This document shows positions 34,521-47,729 of a stretch of 64,000 nucleotides of DNA, piece after piece. Each line of letters begins with the position of its first letter. The first letter of the stretch is position 1. The DNA is taken from the NCBI GenBank assembly GCA_008973525.1, contig WACJ01000044.1, positions 496,001-560,000 on the forward strand, written 5' to 3'. Made by a program: the position numbers and the translations under genes. Under the pieces are notes generated by a model, which made no database searches, had not been told where the DNA came from, and was given only the letters and a program-made list of their open reading frames with translations. The DNA is from Stenopsyche tienmushanensis. Lineage: Eukaryota; Arthropoda; Insecta; Trichoptera; Stenopsychidae.

Positions 34521-35479
34521 CTCTCTTTCCGGCCAACTACCGCTTGGAGTTTCACTTTTCGTGACGTTCAGACCAATTTGTCCAAACGTATAAATTTCAA
34601 GTCAAAAAAATCATTGGTGTCTTAACTTACATTTTAAAATCTCAATAAAATTCTTAAAATAATCATATTTTATAATTGCGAAACAACGTTCAACGTCAGT
34701 CATTGTATATTTTTAACAGTATGACCAATCGTTGTGAAATTCCACAAGCAACACACGCGTCGTTCTATATGTAATTGTTAATCAATTGTGTGCTTGCAAT
34801 TAAGAACGGTACATCGGATGGAAAAAAGCACACACATTGTGTTCATAATTTGCAATTGTAAACAGATGATATCGTGATCAGCTTGAGTCAGGTCGTCCAT
34901 ATAGGCAACATTATGCAACAGATGCACTAATGGAATCCATTAACACTTTCGACTTCACATAATGAAAGGTTGTCCATTTGCAAGGAAATGAGGTGTTGCC
35001 TCGGGCCAACATGTGCAAAAACACACGCCGTTTCTGAAAAAAACCACATTTACCATATAAACGCGTGCGAGGGCGATCCGATGATTATCGCAACTGCATC
35101 ACCTCATTTTGATGACTATGATTATTAACATCGGGTAGAAAAGTAATCAAAGAAATTAAGCAATCGCAGTCAATGTCTCGGACATCAAATCGACCGCTGG
35201 TTCTTGGACCAACGAAAGTAATTCGAGCGGCGGGTCAATGCCGAAGTGTCGATGTCCATTTGATTTGATTTCCATGGACAAGGACCATTTCAATTGAGAC
35301 GATCTATACAGAATTAACTTCCACTAATTTAATAAAGAACAAATAAGAAACATGTATGATTCTTGCTTGAATCGATGAACACTATGGGTTATTTCCATTT
35401 GATTTAATCTATGCAAGAGCGGAGCTGTGCAGAGCTTGTGCCTCCCTTCCCGGAAATAATTTTTTTATGTAAGTTAAAA
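34521..35479. other. No gene recognised
   Basis: No conserved ORF. This stretch should lie within the 5' portion of the Unc-115 gene, but no first coding exon ending one base into a codon could be supported. Confidence 0.35.
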
Positions 35480-35803
35480 AACACTAATATAAATGCAATA
35501 TATTAAAATAATACACGAAGAGGACTTATACAAGGTCTGTGTCCAATCTGTCCGCTTTTCAGACCGCTGACATGACGAATGAACGCCTTGCGATCGGACG
35601 CCATACCCGATCTTGTCTAAAACGAAATTGTCCGAATAAGACTGATCGGAGTCAATCAGTTTTAATTCATGTAAAGTAGGATGATCAAGTAAAATAAAAA
35701 CTATGTGCAACTTTCGACTGGGTCGATATTCTGTGTTTTGCGCCCCAAGTCCAGTTACGGTCGTGGCGGGCGCCTACTTTGCCACCCCCTTGTTGCGGCC
35801 CTG
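35480..35803 (-). mobile_element. hAT-like repeat, copy 4
   Basis: A reverse-oriented copy ending at 35803 with cccccttgttgcggccctg, preceded by the cgtggcgggcgcc GC-rich block and the attttgcgcc-like block shared by all copies. The far end is not clear. Confidence 0.65.
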
Positions 35804-37498
35804 TGCAAGAACAACATTAGTGTTACAGTCATCGCTTATATTGGATGATTCAACAGCGGTGTTATTATCCCGCATGTAAGACAACGATGATATGTTACCT
35901 ACTAACGCATTTCATCAATTATGAAGAATTACATCAATTTTGATGCAAGTCATCATCGAGGAAAGCATCATTAGGGATAAGAAACAAGTTTAATCATTCA
36001 TAAAAGGGTGTATTGCATCATGCGTGCTATAAACGAATGCTTTACAAAAAACATAAGTTAACAAAATGTAGAATTAAAAAAAGAGGTTTAATTTTATTCG
36101 GTAACATGATTTTCCGTTAACGTTACGAAGAGGCAAAACAAAGCTATCAAAGCTAAGAATATCGAAAAAAAATCCAATACAAGAAATTTCTAATATGTAT
36201 CAGGTTATCCCACAACAAATCTATTTTACCAATAAGTTTTCAATGAAAGTGTACTGTTGATGTTGGAGATGAGTTTCTTTGATAATTATTCTATTGATTG
36301 ACGAAGATCTGACTCAATAAGATCAAAGCATATCTTCCATCAAAAATTGAAAGTCGTCCTGATTTAGGGGCATTCTGTATTTTTTTTTTGTTCTAATAGA
36401 GCTTCTAAATCAAATCTGGTTATAGTTAGAACTGGTCCATAAATTTCATTGAAGGTGCTTTTGTAGCCTTGGTCACGTTCAAGCACTGATCAAAAAAAAC
36501 TAGCAAACCACGTCAAATATACTATTCGTTGGTTTCGGGTATTGCATTGTTTATCCTTAATGAAGAAATAAGATTTATGAGATAAAAAATAAAGCTGACG
36601 AACCATACAACCAAAATACACAGATGTTTCCTACGCTGTATTTGAACGCAAACTGGACTCAAACGAGAGCGTGCGAAAATAATGGATATCTTTCGGGCGG
36701 ACCTAATACATATATTCACTATTAGATAAATTGTATTTTGTCATTAGCTTGTCCGCCACTTATCGTTATACAAATCCACTCATCCATCAGGACCGTCGCA
36801 GCGTGTATGAAGCTTGTATATAAATAAACAAACACTGTCGATAGCACAAAATATTCGGTAATTTCTTTGCGTAAACATAAATAATACACAAGAAATTGAT
36901 TCATTATATCATTCACATATCATTATTAATTGATACATTTGAGTTAATGATCTACACAATCGTACGATGTACGCAAAATACTCTCTCCGTCTCTGTCTGT
37001 CTCCGACCTCAACGTGCAAGAATATTCTTTCTGGGTCACTGGAATTTGAGCACAACATTGTGTTTTACCTCTTTAAGGGGTTAAATACTGATATATTGCA
37101 TTAAAACAATGTTCAGAAGGACTTGCAAACAAATCATTCAATGTCCTTGTTCCATCAGTATTACTATTTAATCGAATTGAACATGTTCTCTTAGATTTAC
37201 AAACAACTCCAATTATACTGTTGCTTTTGCCCGACTATACGTAGCAAAATCAGGACTCGAAGCGATAACTAAAAGCATGGGCAACACTATGACCCAATTT
37301 CATCCACGGACGTAATTACATTAGAGAAAATGTAATTCGATGACCGGGGTCTCGGGGGTGACCCGCGGGTCGTGGAATATTGATCATGTCATTTAAATTC
37401 ACTCCACTTACGGGGTTATTACACAACGTACGTTTTGTAACTCTTCTACGCGTAAATATTAGCATACATTCACGTCAAACGACTTCCGAGAGGAAATC
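35804..37498. other. No gene recognised
   Basis: Only short ORFs without recognisable similarity on either strand. Confidence 0.35.
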
Positions 37499-37805
37499 AA
37501 AGTGTCTGGATTAGATCTGGCGTGGCTTCGTATGCGGAACGATTCGGAGGAGCGGATTCGCATTCGGCTAAAAAATCTGCAGAGACAAATAAATGCGTGA
37601 CGTGCTTTATGAGGATGTGACCCACAAGCCCAATTTGAATAACTACGGGAGCATGAATGAACTCGGACCGCTCGACAAATTAGCGATGGAATGTTTCAAG
37701 GGCATTCCGCTTTATTTTAGAACTTACATTATGGCAAACAATTATACGGGATCTCCGATCATCCAGAATTTCTCGGCGTCGAAGAATCAGCATATGCGTG
37801 AATGA
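37499..37805 (+). pseudogene. Unidentified degraded coding tract
   Basis: Two adjoining plus-strand frames give a protein-like stretch. The first contains LAWLRMRNDSEERIRIRLK; the second reads from 37593 with VLYEDVTHKPNLNNYGSMNE and FKGIPLYFRTYIMANNYTGS. Amino-acid composition is balanced, unlike AT-driven chance ORFs, and one frameshift joins the frames. I do not recognise the family. Confidence 0.3.
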
Positions 37806-38449
37806 TGTCATCGAATATGTGTGAGAAGAAAAAATCTTTCACAACACAAAACGGATGAGTCATCTCTTGCAAAAGCAATCTTGCGGTAATTCTACGACTC
37901 CCAGAGTTCGAACGAATAAATTACAGCCGAAAAAAGTCCATCAATGGTCCCGAGCTACAAAACTTCGACGAAAAAGTCGAGAGACTCAGTAGTAGAGGTA
38001 TTTTGGCCACACCGTTGCGAATTTATCGAAACGGTCGGAATGGAGTCGTTCCTCGGAGCAAGTTCAAAATCGTGGCGACCAGATGTTGTGCACTTGTCGA
38101 GGAGACGAAGCGAAGTGCTTTTAGCTCAATGAGATGCTGTTGAATAATCGCCGTCATATTCAGCACGAAGAGATGACTCATCGCCGCTGAGAATTGTCTA
38201 TTTGATATAAGAAGTCGTTCACATTGAACCCTGGCAGAGGACACGAGCGCTGCCTTCATTTTCTGCTCGTCGAAACTGAGATCTTAATGAAAATGAGCAG
38301 GTTTAGAAACCGTTTCGACGAGAAGCCGGTATCGAAGCACGTGACTTCTGCAAAAAAGCAATATACTGCGAGCCTGTTAATTGGACAGCTGCAAGTCGAC
38401 ATTATAGTCTTAAAAGTTATTCTAAAATTAAGAAGATTCCACTAATTAA

Positions 38450-39640
38450 ACCAAAACAGCTTCAGGACGTTGTCATTGTCAACTTTTCAAATTTACTGCC
38501 GATATAAGAAGAGCAAGACACTTTAATCATAATATACATTCTGTTATTAAATTGATTTTTCTTACAGTAAAAAAGGATCAAATTTAACACGCAGTACGAT
38601 GTATTTCTGGCGACCAAATTAAAAAAAAGTGTATATACACTATGAAAAACCACGCCAAAATGGTCGCCAATGGTCCCATAAAAAGTATTGCTAAGAGCCA
38701 ACCCAAAAAAAGGGAAACCAGAACCAAAACTATGCAAATGCATGAGGTAAACAGGCATGAGGTCTAGGATAACATGTCTGAGAAAGTGAATCAATAAAAA
38801 AAAATCAAGTATGTCCCTAAATGTTTGCAACATTTTTAAGAAAAATTAGGTCCATATATAAAAGATACACTCGGGTCTGTTTTTATTTATGCGGTTATTT
38901 ATTAAGTTATGCGGTTTTCAAAAATAATGGAATGTATTCATCATTTTTCTATAGAGCACATAGCTTTTTTATGCGAATGCGCATAAAAAAAACATAAAGT
39001 TGTCCACATTTAGAATATTTAATTGTAAAAATAGTGTTCATTCCACCCAACACGACATCTTTAATTTAGCCACTAGATCAGGGCATCATTTCCACTTTTA
39101 AAAAGTATATAAAGTAAGTATTGTATAAATAATTTTCTTTTATTTATTTGAAGTTATGCGGTTTTTAAAAATAACGGAACCTATCCCTCAGCTTTCTATT
39201 TAGTTCAAGTCTTTTTTGCATGCATCTCGGAATCGATTCTACACTAGCAATAATACACGTGCATCTTGCCATTGCAAATACGAAGATGACCTGACAATCT
39301 CTTTTTGGAGATTCGCCCTCTTAGTTCGACGCCTTTAACGTTGAATCGACGAGTTTTATCTTAAAGGTTTGTGCAATTTTACGATGGTTTTTCCTACTTT
39401 AAACGATTTAATAATCGTTCACCTGTTTCCGTTTTATACAGATCGTTATTTGAAACGCAAATAAAGCATATTGAGTGTACTTGTAGTTATTACAGATGTT
39501 GACTACTTTTTAATGACGTCAATAATCTACAATTTCAATTAAAAAATATTGAATGTAATTTAGGAACAAACCCACATTTTACAGCTATGCGCATACTCAT
39601 TATTAAGTTTCAGTTTTGAGAGATTCTTTGAGCGATTTTC
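38450..39640. other. No gene; unclassified repeat
   Basis: Contains two related segments (near 38905-38960 and 39150-39215) with the phrase ttatgcggttttnaaaaataa. It is shared with 365-440 and, inverted, with 50830-50880. Confidence 0.45.
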
Positions 39641-39701
39641 CTTTTTTAATATATGGCAGGAAAACTTCAAATAAGGAAGTTTTCCTGCCATACATTAAAA
39701 G
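39641..39701. repeat. Near-perfect hairpin
   Basis: The arm ATGGCAGGAAAACTTC (39653-39668) and its exact complement GAAGTTTTCCTGCCAT flank a 7-nt loop. Pairing extends outward through an A/T-rich segment with one mismatch for a total stem of about 26 bp. It could be a small foldback element or a transcribed hairpin. Confidence 0.6.
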
Positions 39702-41361
39702 TAAAAAATGCGTACTTGTGCGTTCAATTGAAAAATAATACTATCGTTATCTTGATAATACACCATAAGCCGCACTATTTAATGTAAGACCTAAGAACAA
39801 TTAGATATCACACAAGATAAGTATCTTTAATTAGATAAATTAAAATGAAATATTAGTCAATAAACAAGATCTGAAATGATGGAATATTTTTATCACAGAG
39901 TCATTTCATAGCTTCGTGTACATTGATTTGATCGCATTTTCTCCAATGTTAAAGATTACAATTGTAAATTCTACAGACTTGGCGATATTATCAATGAGTG
40001 TGCTTGGGGAATTAATTTTATATTCGTTCGCAAGGCAGTCAGTCAATTAGGTTTGAAATAATATAAGCAATTTAAAAGTTAGAACAACTGATCATTCATC
40101 ATAGTTTCTTTTGTTAGGATGGCGACTCGTGATTGATGAACCGACTCCTCTTCGATAATCCATTAATTAAAAGGTAAAATTACCTGTTGGAAATAACTCT
40201 TATTCATGTCTGCAGCATGAAGTCGATTGTTTTAAGATTGGAGATTAAATTATCTAGTAAATAACGACCGAAATGGTACACTAGGCTGGCGAAGAATACA
40301 TCATCATCATCGTCGCTTCATTAAAATCACAGATTGCCGGTCAGAGGCATTCTGCTTGCTTTTTACACATAAAATACGAGGCATTGTTCGGTGTTACGGA
40401 ATTCCTTCGGCGGCAGAAGAGCGAACGTCCCGACAAAAGAGCGCGGCTTACTGAATTAGCGTCCCACTCGGACGAATTTAAAGGACATAGGGCACGTTTG
40501 TTGCAAGCGGGTAATAAATAAATATGAATGAACAAAAGGGCTGATGTCGTTAGTAGGGTAACGACCGGATCGTAAAAATAGCTATGCGACATACGCACGT
40601 GCGGAACCACGTTGGACGTACGTGACGAGAAGTACGCGTCGCGTACTACGAGACCATCTCGCCGATGAGTCTTCGTGCCCAATTTCAATGCAGCAACGTA
40701 ATAACGACGCAGACTAGAGCCATTAAAGAGAACTCGACAACACTTAAACGAATACTGAAAATACCAACGGCGAATGCTGAAAAGGAAAAGGCGAACAACC
40801 CGCGCTTTATGCACAATAATTAAAGTCGTAAAAGAAGAAAAGATACTTCCCATCCAGCGATTGAATCGATGCGAAAGCGTCGTAACGTTCTTCATCGTCG
40901 ACGATATCCCCATGGCATAGAAAAATTACCACAAATTCCAACTGGCTAAAATTCGCGAGATCAAATACTTAAGAACGAATCGTATTTAGAGCAACGAGTG
41001 TCCAAAAAAGCAAGGATTTACTCAGGTCATAATTTGGGCCTCATTGATAACCCCCACTCCCCGCCCCGCACTTTCGGACCAAATACTTGAAATATGTTCA
41101 AATTTATAAATTTGTTTGAAAAATGAAAAACAAAATATTGCAAATCAACAATGCTGTACCGATTTAAATCGATAACAATCGATCTGATGAACCTTGTACC
41201 TTGTGGAAATATTTCGCGATAATTTTTGGGAGAAATCCTGCACACTTTTATTTTGATAATAATTCAAAAAATAATACTAAATTCATCGGATAAAACTGAT
41301 AATCAAATCAGTCGGTGGGGATTCATGGGATCAAATGGGATGCAATTGGGATGCATATTAA

Positions 41362-42182
41362 CACTTTCGTGGCCGCATGATGCCACATATGCATCATGAA
41401 CGCGCCGACCGTCCATATATATCTGCGATCAATGAATGCGGTGAATTAATTTTTATATCCACAACTAGGAAATGCAATCCCGGGATCCCGGATCCCGGAA
41501 TGTTTTAGATGCTCATGAATCCCGGGATTGGTAAACGTAATCCCGAATAAATCGGGATTGAAATTTTTATCTAACAGAAATCGTACACCTCACCAGCAAA
41601 TGAAGGCTTCTAAATCGAGACATTCCCGCCGAAATCTGGACGCTTGAAAACAGTGGCGTATCTACGCCTAGGGACCAGTAACTGTAATCTATGTATACAT
41701 ATATACAGTACATATATGTTTTTATTAATTGTTATGATAACCTTTCCCTACCGGTGATGTATTTACTACACATCGACTAATAATGGGAATATCGATATGA
41801 AATATAATAGATGCGGGCTTCAGAATTTTTGTATTCCTCCGTAATATAATTATGAATCACATCAAAGTATTATAGTATATAAGTATTCATCTGCAGCGAC
41901 GGAAATAATTCATTTGTCGGGAAATCGGGAATGTGGCGAATTTTAGTCCGTGTCTCAGCAGAAAGGAATTATTAGTATTTTTTAATTAAATTTATCAATG
42001 TAATTTCTTAAACTATTGAAAATCCCAGTCCCGGGACCCCATGACTGATCCCGGGACTCAAGATCGAAATCCCGAGATCGAAATTTTGAAATTGAATTTC
42101 GAAACTGCTGATACTACATCTACTTGAAGTAATACATTCAATGGTCTAATCTTTTGGTTTTTTTCATGCGGCCACGACAGTG
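41362..42182. mobile_element. TTAA-flanked element A (piggyBac-like, non-autonomous)
   Basis: CACTTTCGTGGCCGCATGA at the left and CACTGTCGTGGCCGCATGA (reverse strand) at the right form 19-bp terminal inverted repeats with one mismatch. They are flanked by TTAA on both sides (41358-41361 and 42183-42186). TTAA targeting is characteristic of piggyBac-type transposition. The 821-bp interior has no transposase. It carries repeated CCCGGGAT motifs near both ends (about 41478-41560 and 42025-42095) and a hAT-like terminus (cagtggcgtatctacg) near 41651. Partial copies lie at 983-1122, 49630-49800 and 50661-50770. Confidence 0.75.
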
Positions 42183-42984
42183 TTAACGTCGTCGAAATGC
42201 GGAGTAAACTAAATGTTTTAGTTTGGCGGCAAAAGAACTGTCGTTTACTGAAAATGCATATCGGGGTCGGAGCCCTATGCTATTGAGAAGGCAGACGCCC
42301 TCGCACTTATCATCGATATTATTGAAAAAAATGCTTAACAATGAGTATGCTATGCGACTAGGCAAAGGGATGAATATTGAAATAAAGCCACCATGGATTG
42401 AGCAAACAATCTGTGATTAAAAATAATGAAAAAAACTTATATAAACATCTCCGGTTAAGAATAAAAGCATCAATTAACAAAAATAATGAATGCTGTAACG
42501 CCACCAAAAAAAGTGTATCGATGGTATCGGCTTCGCTTGTTCGATAGATTATGATACATTCGCATGAAAGCGACATTTACATATATGCAATTTGATATCC
42601 ATTTCACCGCGATCCGGTTATCCAACCGGATAATGCAATTTCCTCAATGGATACTTTCTATTTTTGAATTCACATCCATCGCGCGTTCCAATTACGTAAC
42701 AAATCCGATTTACAATAGACGATTTGTAAAGAAGATTTGGCTTTGAGACGATTTTTTTCTCTATCTGTGCGAATTTAATCTCGTCGCGATAGATAAGCAC
42801 GTCTGAATGAATACAATCGCGGCGCGGTATTTCGCTTGCGAAATATCCCATTGAGAAACGCTTCGAGATAATTGCGACAGTGGCAAAAAACTTTCGTCGG
42901 AAGTCTTCTTCAGTGTACCGACATGTGGTGGTCGAGACCGCAGAAGATCGCATGTTAATCGTAAAAAAGTATTTTACGATGCAA

Positions 42985-43350
42985 CAGAGCCGTAACAAGG
43001 GCGTGGCAAAGCAGGCGCCCGCCACGGGCGCAAAGCGCAGAATACCAGAGTTGTACATGGTTTTTATTTTACTCGACCATTTTACTTTACATGAACCAAC
43101 ACTGATTGACTCTGTCCGTTTTTATAATATATATTAAGTTGTTTAATCCCTTTTTTCTTCGTTATCGCTTAAACATTGCTCATTCGTCATATCAGCAGTC
43201 CGAAAAGCGGACCAATTAGGCATTCAAACATTATGGCCACGCCGTCTTCTTTTAGAGTTTTTTGCGACATTTTCTATGATATGTACGATCACGGAAGCAA
43301 CGTAGCGTCTAGACACTTTCTATCCAGTACTTTTTTAAAAACAGTAACCG
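42985..43350 (+). mobile_element. hAT-like repeat, copy 5
   Basis: Starts CAGAGCCGTAACAAGGGCG and continues with gtggcaaagcaggcgcccgcc, then the shared gttgtacatggtttttatt and ccgaaaagcggaccaatt blocks. No matching right terminus was identified. Confidence 0.7.
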
Positions 43351-43783
43351 CCATAAGTTAAATCGGGTAATTTTGGAATTATCTTTGTATATTTTCGAGG
43401 TTGAACCAGACTGCATTTCGATTTGACGACGTCTCCCAAATCAGATCCTAATAAGCTGAACGGGAATAAAAAATATCCGGTTTTATAAATGAATCCCGCT
43501 CAGCAAAAAGCGAAAGCAATAAAACAACATTCGATTTTTTTTTGCAGAAATAAAAGCCGATCGTTTGCACCGACACATGCAATACGAGCCATGCATAATA
43601 TTCAAATTTACGACCGCATGATGTAAGCAACGACGAAACGACTTTAGACTTTATGATTGAAACTAAAAGTACTCGGTTGACTTTCGACTGCGCTGTACAG
43701 AAAGTCAATAGACCGTCGGAAACGGCAATTATGACTTGTGCAAGTGTTAAAAAATGAAAAAAAAATGACGAACGACTCCAGCA

Positions 43784-44058
43784 ATGGCATCATATTCGTG
43801 CCGGACGACAGGACTCGGTCCGTTCGAGCTGAAAAGACCTGTTGAAGGTTTCGCATCTGTCATTTTATGTACAAACGTGGCCCGCTTTCGACATATTGTG
43901 ACAGCTGGCTTATTCGATATAAGAGAGATTGGATCGAAAGGCGCGTTAACGAATCGTTCTTTATGATGGTAAACATCCCTCGGGCGCAATTCCAACAGAC
44001 TCAGTGGCCACTGGATATGCGACTTCTTCTTCCTTCGGTACGCGCGGAACAGTCGTGA
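43784..44058 (+). pseudogene. Unidentified degraded coding tract
   Basis: Overlapping plus-strand frames give protein-like text: RPVEGFASVILCTNVARFRH and IVTAGLFDIREIGSKGALTN, then, after a frame change, MMVNIPRAQFQQTQWPLDMR. The family is not recognised, and the true frame order is uncertain. Confidence 0.25.
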
Positions 44059-44399
44059 CTTTCAAAGGAAGTGCTTATTAATGCGATGACAAGATGGAGA
44101 AGCAGAAACGATCCAAAAGAAACTAAACAGGAGTAAACAACGGAAATAAGGTAAAAAACTGACATGCGTGCATTTCGAGCGATGGATATGAATAAACATT
44201 TTTCCATATGCCTTCCGATAGAAACATTTAGCAAGACGAAGTGAAATTCGTTTTTTTTTAAATATTTTTATAAGTGTTAATCGACTTTCATCAAAATTGT
44301 GCGTTGCTGATAAAAATAACATCGTGAGATATGGCAGAACTTTTGAATACTTTACCGTCGAATAAAATCACTAAAATACAGTTAGTAAGATATCAAACA

Positions 44400-45981
44400 T
44401 TCGATGCATTTTAACACGTCTTATGCGGGGCCGCTTGATAAAACATTACACTCCGCGTGGACATTTCCGCGTCTTGTTCATGCCACACGGGACTTTTGGA
44501 GTGGGATATTCTACACGCGAACTAATAACATTTTTTCGTATTATTTTTGCAAAAAAATTAATAGGGCCAACATTTATTTGCCTTTGTCTCGATATTGATG
44601 GCTATGAACTTTTTCTTTACAATTTGAGCCATAACTTATTGTGTGATTTCAGATGTGTCTTCTTAAGTCTAATATCCAGATATGAACGTATTGAAATAAA
44701 CAGGATTGTGATTCTCTTTTCATAAAATTGAGATTGCTGTATCCTTGCCTACGACGAATGGCATACCAAGGACTGTGATTCAAGTTTCCGCACAATATGT
44801 ATTTATGGTCTACAAAAATTGGCGCCAACGATGAAATATTCAATACATTTTATGAAGTGTAAGATAAAAAATAAAGAATCGAATATAAAAAGAGTTGTTT
44901 CAGTAGTTTGCTGCAATAGTTTAGGAAGGATCAGAATCCGTAAGAGGAAAAAACCGTAGTATTTTTTCCTATAAAGTGATTTAAATATAAATCCTGAGTG
45001 ACATACTCCATCGGGTTGAGAAGCAATGTTGCGGAATTCAAAGCGACTTCCTATAGCTTCTGAAGGAAGTGGCTAAAATATGCAAGGCGGCATGCATAAC
45101 AGCACCTCGTTGCAATTGTGCGCAGAGTACGAACAACGCAAATTCGCCACAGCACATCAGGTCGTTCGTGTCAGAGCGTTAATAATGAAATTTTTGCGCC
45201 AAGCCTTGAACAATCACAAATAGCCGTCCAAATGCCTAGACAATGTAATTAGTTCAGCGATTATATCGTTTTTCAGGACATCCAAAATCCCCTACATGCG
45301 ATGATGGTCCCCGGGCAATTTAATACAGCTTAGCGCGAAGGACGGACGCTTTCGATGATCCGACTTCGTCTAGACTCGATCGAAGCATTCGGGAGTGCGT
45401 GGATAGTGTTCGGTTGACGGAGCAACGGGCCTCCCCGTGGGCGCGATGTTCTATTGTGTTCACCGGGCCGTGGAGGCTGATACAAAGGCGCATACAAAGG
45501 CCAATAAAGAGGACAAAGTCGCTAAAATGAATCGATTTGCTGACAATCTCAGTCCGATTAAGGTTTATCAATAAGCCTTCAGACAATCCGCCCGAAGGAT
45601 AGCGTTCAACGCAGCGGATTATGTAAATTCATGCCGCAAGATTAATCGCCATCCAGAGAACGTGCATTATTTTTCAGCACTGAATATATTTGTGCTAGAT
45701 CTGTTCATAGCTTATGACAAATTCAAGGAAGCCAATTTCTCTTTCCATCGGAAAAGACAGCCGGAATGATCCGATTAGCAAAACGGTTAATATTATAAGT
45801 AGCAAACCATAGGAATAATTCTGTTGTAGCTTAATATAAATATATATATATATTAGCAATGCAATTGAAATGCAATAGATTGCCTAATATTTGAAGTCCC
45901 AGTTGGCTATAGTTCGCGAATTCAAACATCTGATTTGTACAAAATGTTTGCCCGTCGTGCCATTTAATCGTCTCAATGATA
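44400..45981. other. No gene recognised
   Basis: Plus-strand ORFs near 44404-44725 overlap in two frames without recognisable similarity. The rest holds only short ORFs and a (TA)n tract near 45840. Confidence 0.3.
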
Positions 45982-45984
45982 TTA

Positions 45985-46200
45985 GGGCGTCCTATAAGTT
46001 TCTTTCGTTTTCATATTAAGAAAAAAATAAGAAATAATTTGTATTACATCAAAATTTATTGAATAATATATGATCCATTCGATTCTATTACGTTTCTCCA
46101 TCTCTCCGAAAGCCTCATAATGCCTTCTTGCCAAAATTTCCCCATGTTTGTTGGCAAAATATTGATCAAGGTACATGTTTATATCATCAGGCGTCATCAC
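45985..46200 (-). pseudogene. Mariner 3'-terminal fragment
   Basis: The outer end GGGCGTCCTATAAGTTTC beside TA (45983-45984) resembles a mariner terminal repeat. Reading inward on the minus strand, frames combine to a C-terminal mariner transposase segment: DQYFANKHGE, then a GIMRLSERWRNVIESNGSYI-like stretch in an adjacent frame. The rest of the element is absent. Confidence 0.65.
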
Positions 46201-46343
46201 GCATCAAGCCAGACCCGCATACAATGTGTCAAAAAACATCGGCGTTTTAAAATAATGTATTATTCATACTCATGCTATATTACATAGCACCTTGACATTA
46301 TTAATGAATCGGGATCAAAAATTGTAGCGACATTAATTATGCT

Positions 46344-46770
46344 TTGAATGAAAAAAGTCGCGATAATATTCCTCTTTGTTCGAAAAGCAGGAACGAAATA
46401 TTTCCCGTTTATAATTTAATTGCGCGAGAAACATCGGATGTTCCTTTATCGTTTCGCAAAACGTTTACCGGAGGAGATGAACTGACGAAAGATAATCGCG
46501 GCGTTCTCATGCTTGACGAGGAAGTCATGTGCTGCCGAATTTCTGTTCGGTCGCATTGAAAAGCGAGATCGGCGAATAAAAGTAAAATCCTTTGTCGCGT
46601 TACATAAGACGCAAAGCACTTTTGCAAGTCGCTTTTTATCGATCAGCGCCGATAAATACGAAGGTGAACAAGATGCTGCAATGATCTTTGACACTTGGAT
46701 TTTGGACTTTGCCTTAAGGACAATGTGTAAGAATCGATTAAGCGGTTGGTTCTCGTCGTTCTGCAGATGA
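46344..46770 (+). pseudogene. Unidentified degraded coding tract
   Basis: Two overlapping plus-strand frames: the first has RKTFTGGDELTKDNRGVLML, the second KVKSFVALHKTQSTFASRFL and EGEQDAAMIFDTWILDFALR. They look like one protein broken by a single frameshift near 46510. No family was recognised. Confidence 0.3.
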
Positions 46771-47417
46771 AGAGCCTTCGGGGGACAGTTCTGCTCGGAT
46801 GCACGCCGTCGGAGCGGTCCCGCGACTCGGCCATGGGAGCAATGTGAAGATTTTGAACTCGTGACGAATCGTCGGAATTTTCTTCACGTGAGTGAAGATC
46901 GGCCGCGGAGATAGTCGCATAATGAGGATGTAGACGATGATGCCGAGCCAAAGTCGACGGCTCGAGTGCGATTCGGTGTATCGGGGCACGTACTGGAAGT
47001 AGCAGCATTGCGGACGACAATCTTAATGCGTTTCCTAAGCAATGAGTCCGTTCTGCACTCCCGTTACACTGGATGCTCTCATAAAACAGGAAGAGTACGC
47101 GAGCAAATGTAAACATGCGTCCATCGTAAATAATAAACCGGATTGCACTTTTGCACAACTTGACGTAATATCTATTTTAAAAGTCTTATGCAATCGCACG
47201 ATGTCCGAAACGTCCGAGACGTTGTGACGGTGGAGTTTTGTGCGGCATGTCTGCAATGGCAAATTGCAACCACGCGATTGCTTCTTTTTTTTCGGTGTCA
47301 GTTTGTTTTGATTTCCAAATGACTCATTCGTTTTGAGGTTACTCACCGTCGCCTTGAAATCTAGTTTGGTTCTCATGGTTATGTAATTGCTACAATGCAT
47401 GTTTTTACGTCGCTTCC

Positions 47418-47648
47418 TTGTCTTTCGAGATGAATGAGATGGCTTCTAAATATGAATCCCTTGCTATTTCTTACATCACAGAGTCCAGATTTATTATCGA
47501 TTTCCTGAACCCACGGACGAGCGCCCAAAATATAGATCGACTTCCGTTCTACGACTCCTATAATGAGCCGATGACTACAAACGCAGATAGATTCGCATTT
47601 TCTTTAAATGAGACACATCGCCAATTAAAACTATTGAGGAACGACTGA
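47418..47648 (+). pseudogene. Unidentified coding-like ORF
   Basis: An uninterrupted 76-codon ORF with balanced composition: ESLAISYITESRFIIDFLNP and DSYNEPMTTNADRFAFSLNE. The upstream sequence in this frame contains stops, so it is probably the tail of a decayed gene. It is not recognised. Confidence 0.3.
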
Positions 47649-47729
47649 AAATATTTTTTTCATTTGGCAATCAAGTTCAATAATAAGCTCCCCTATTTAT
47701 CACCTATTGATCTATATATATATATATAT

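Noticed and set aside
40341..40913. A 190-codon minus-strand ORF
   Set aside because: No recognisable domain. The plus strand over the same stretch also gives protein-like text broken by stops, so the strand and reality of coding are unclear.
46643..47158. A 171-codon minus-strand ORF
   Set aside because: It overlaps plus-strand coding-like tracts, has no domain, and its composition fits an antisense shadow.
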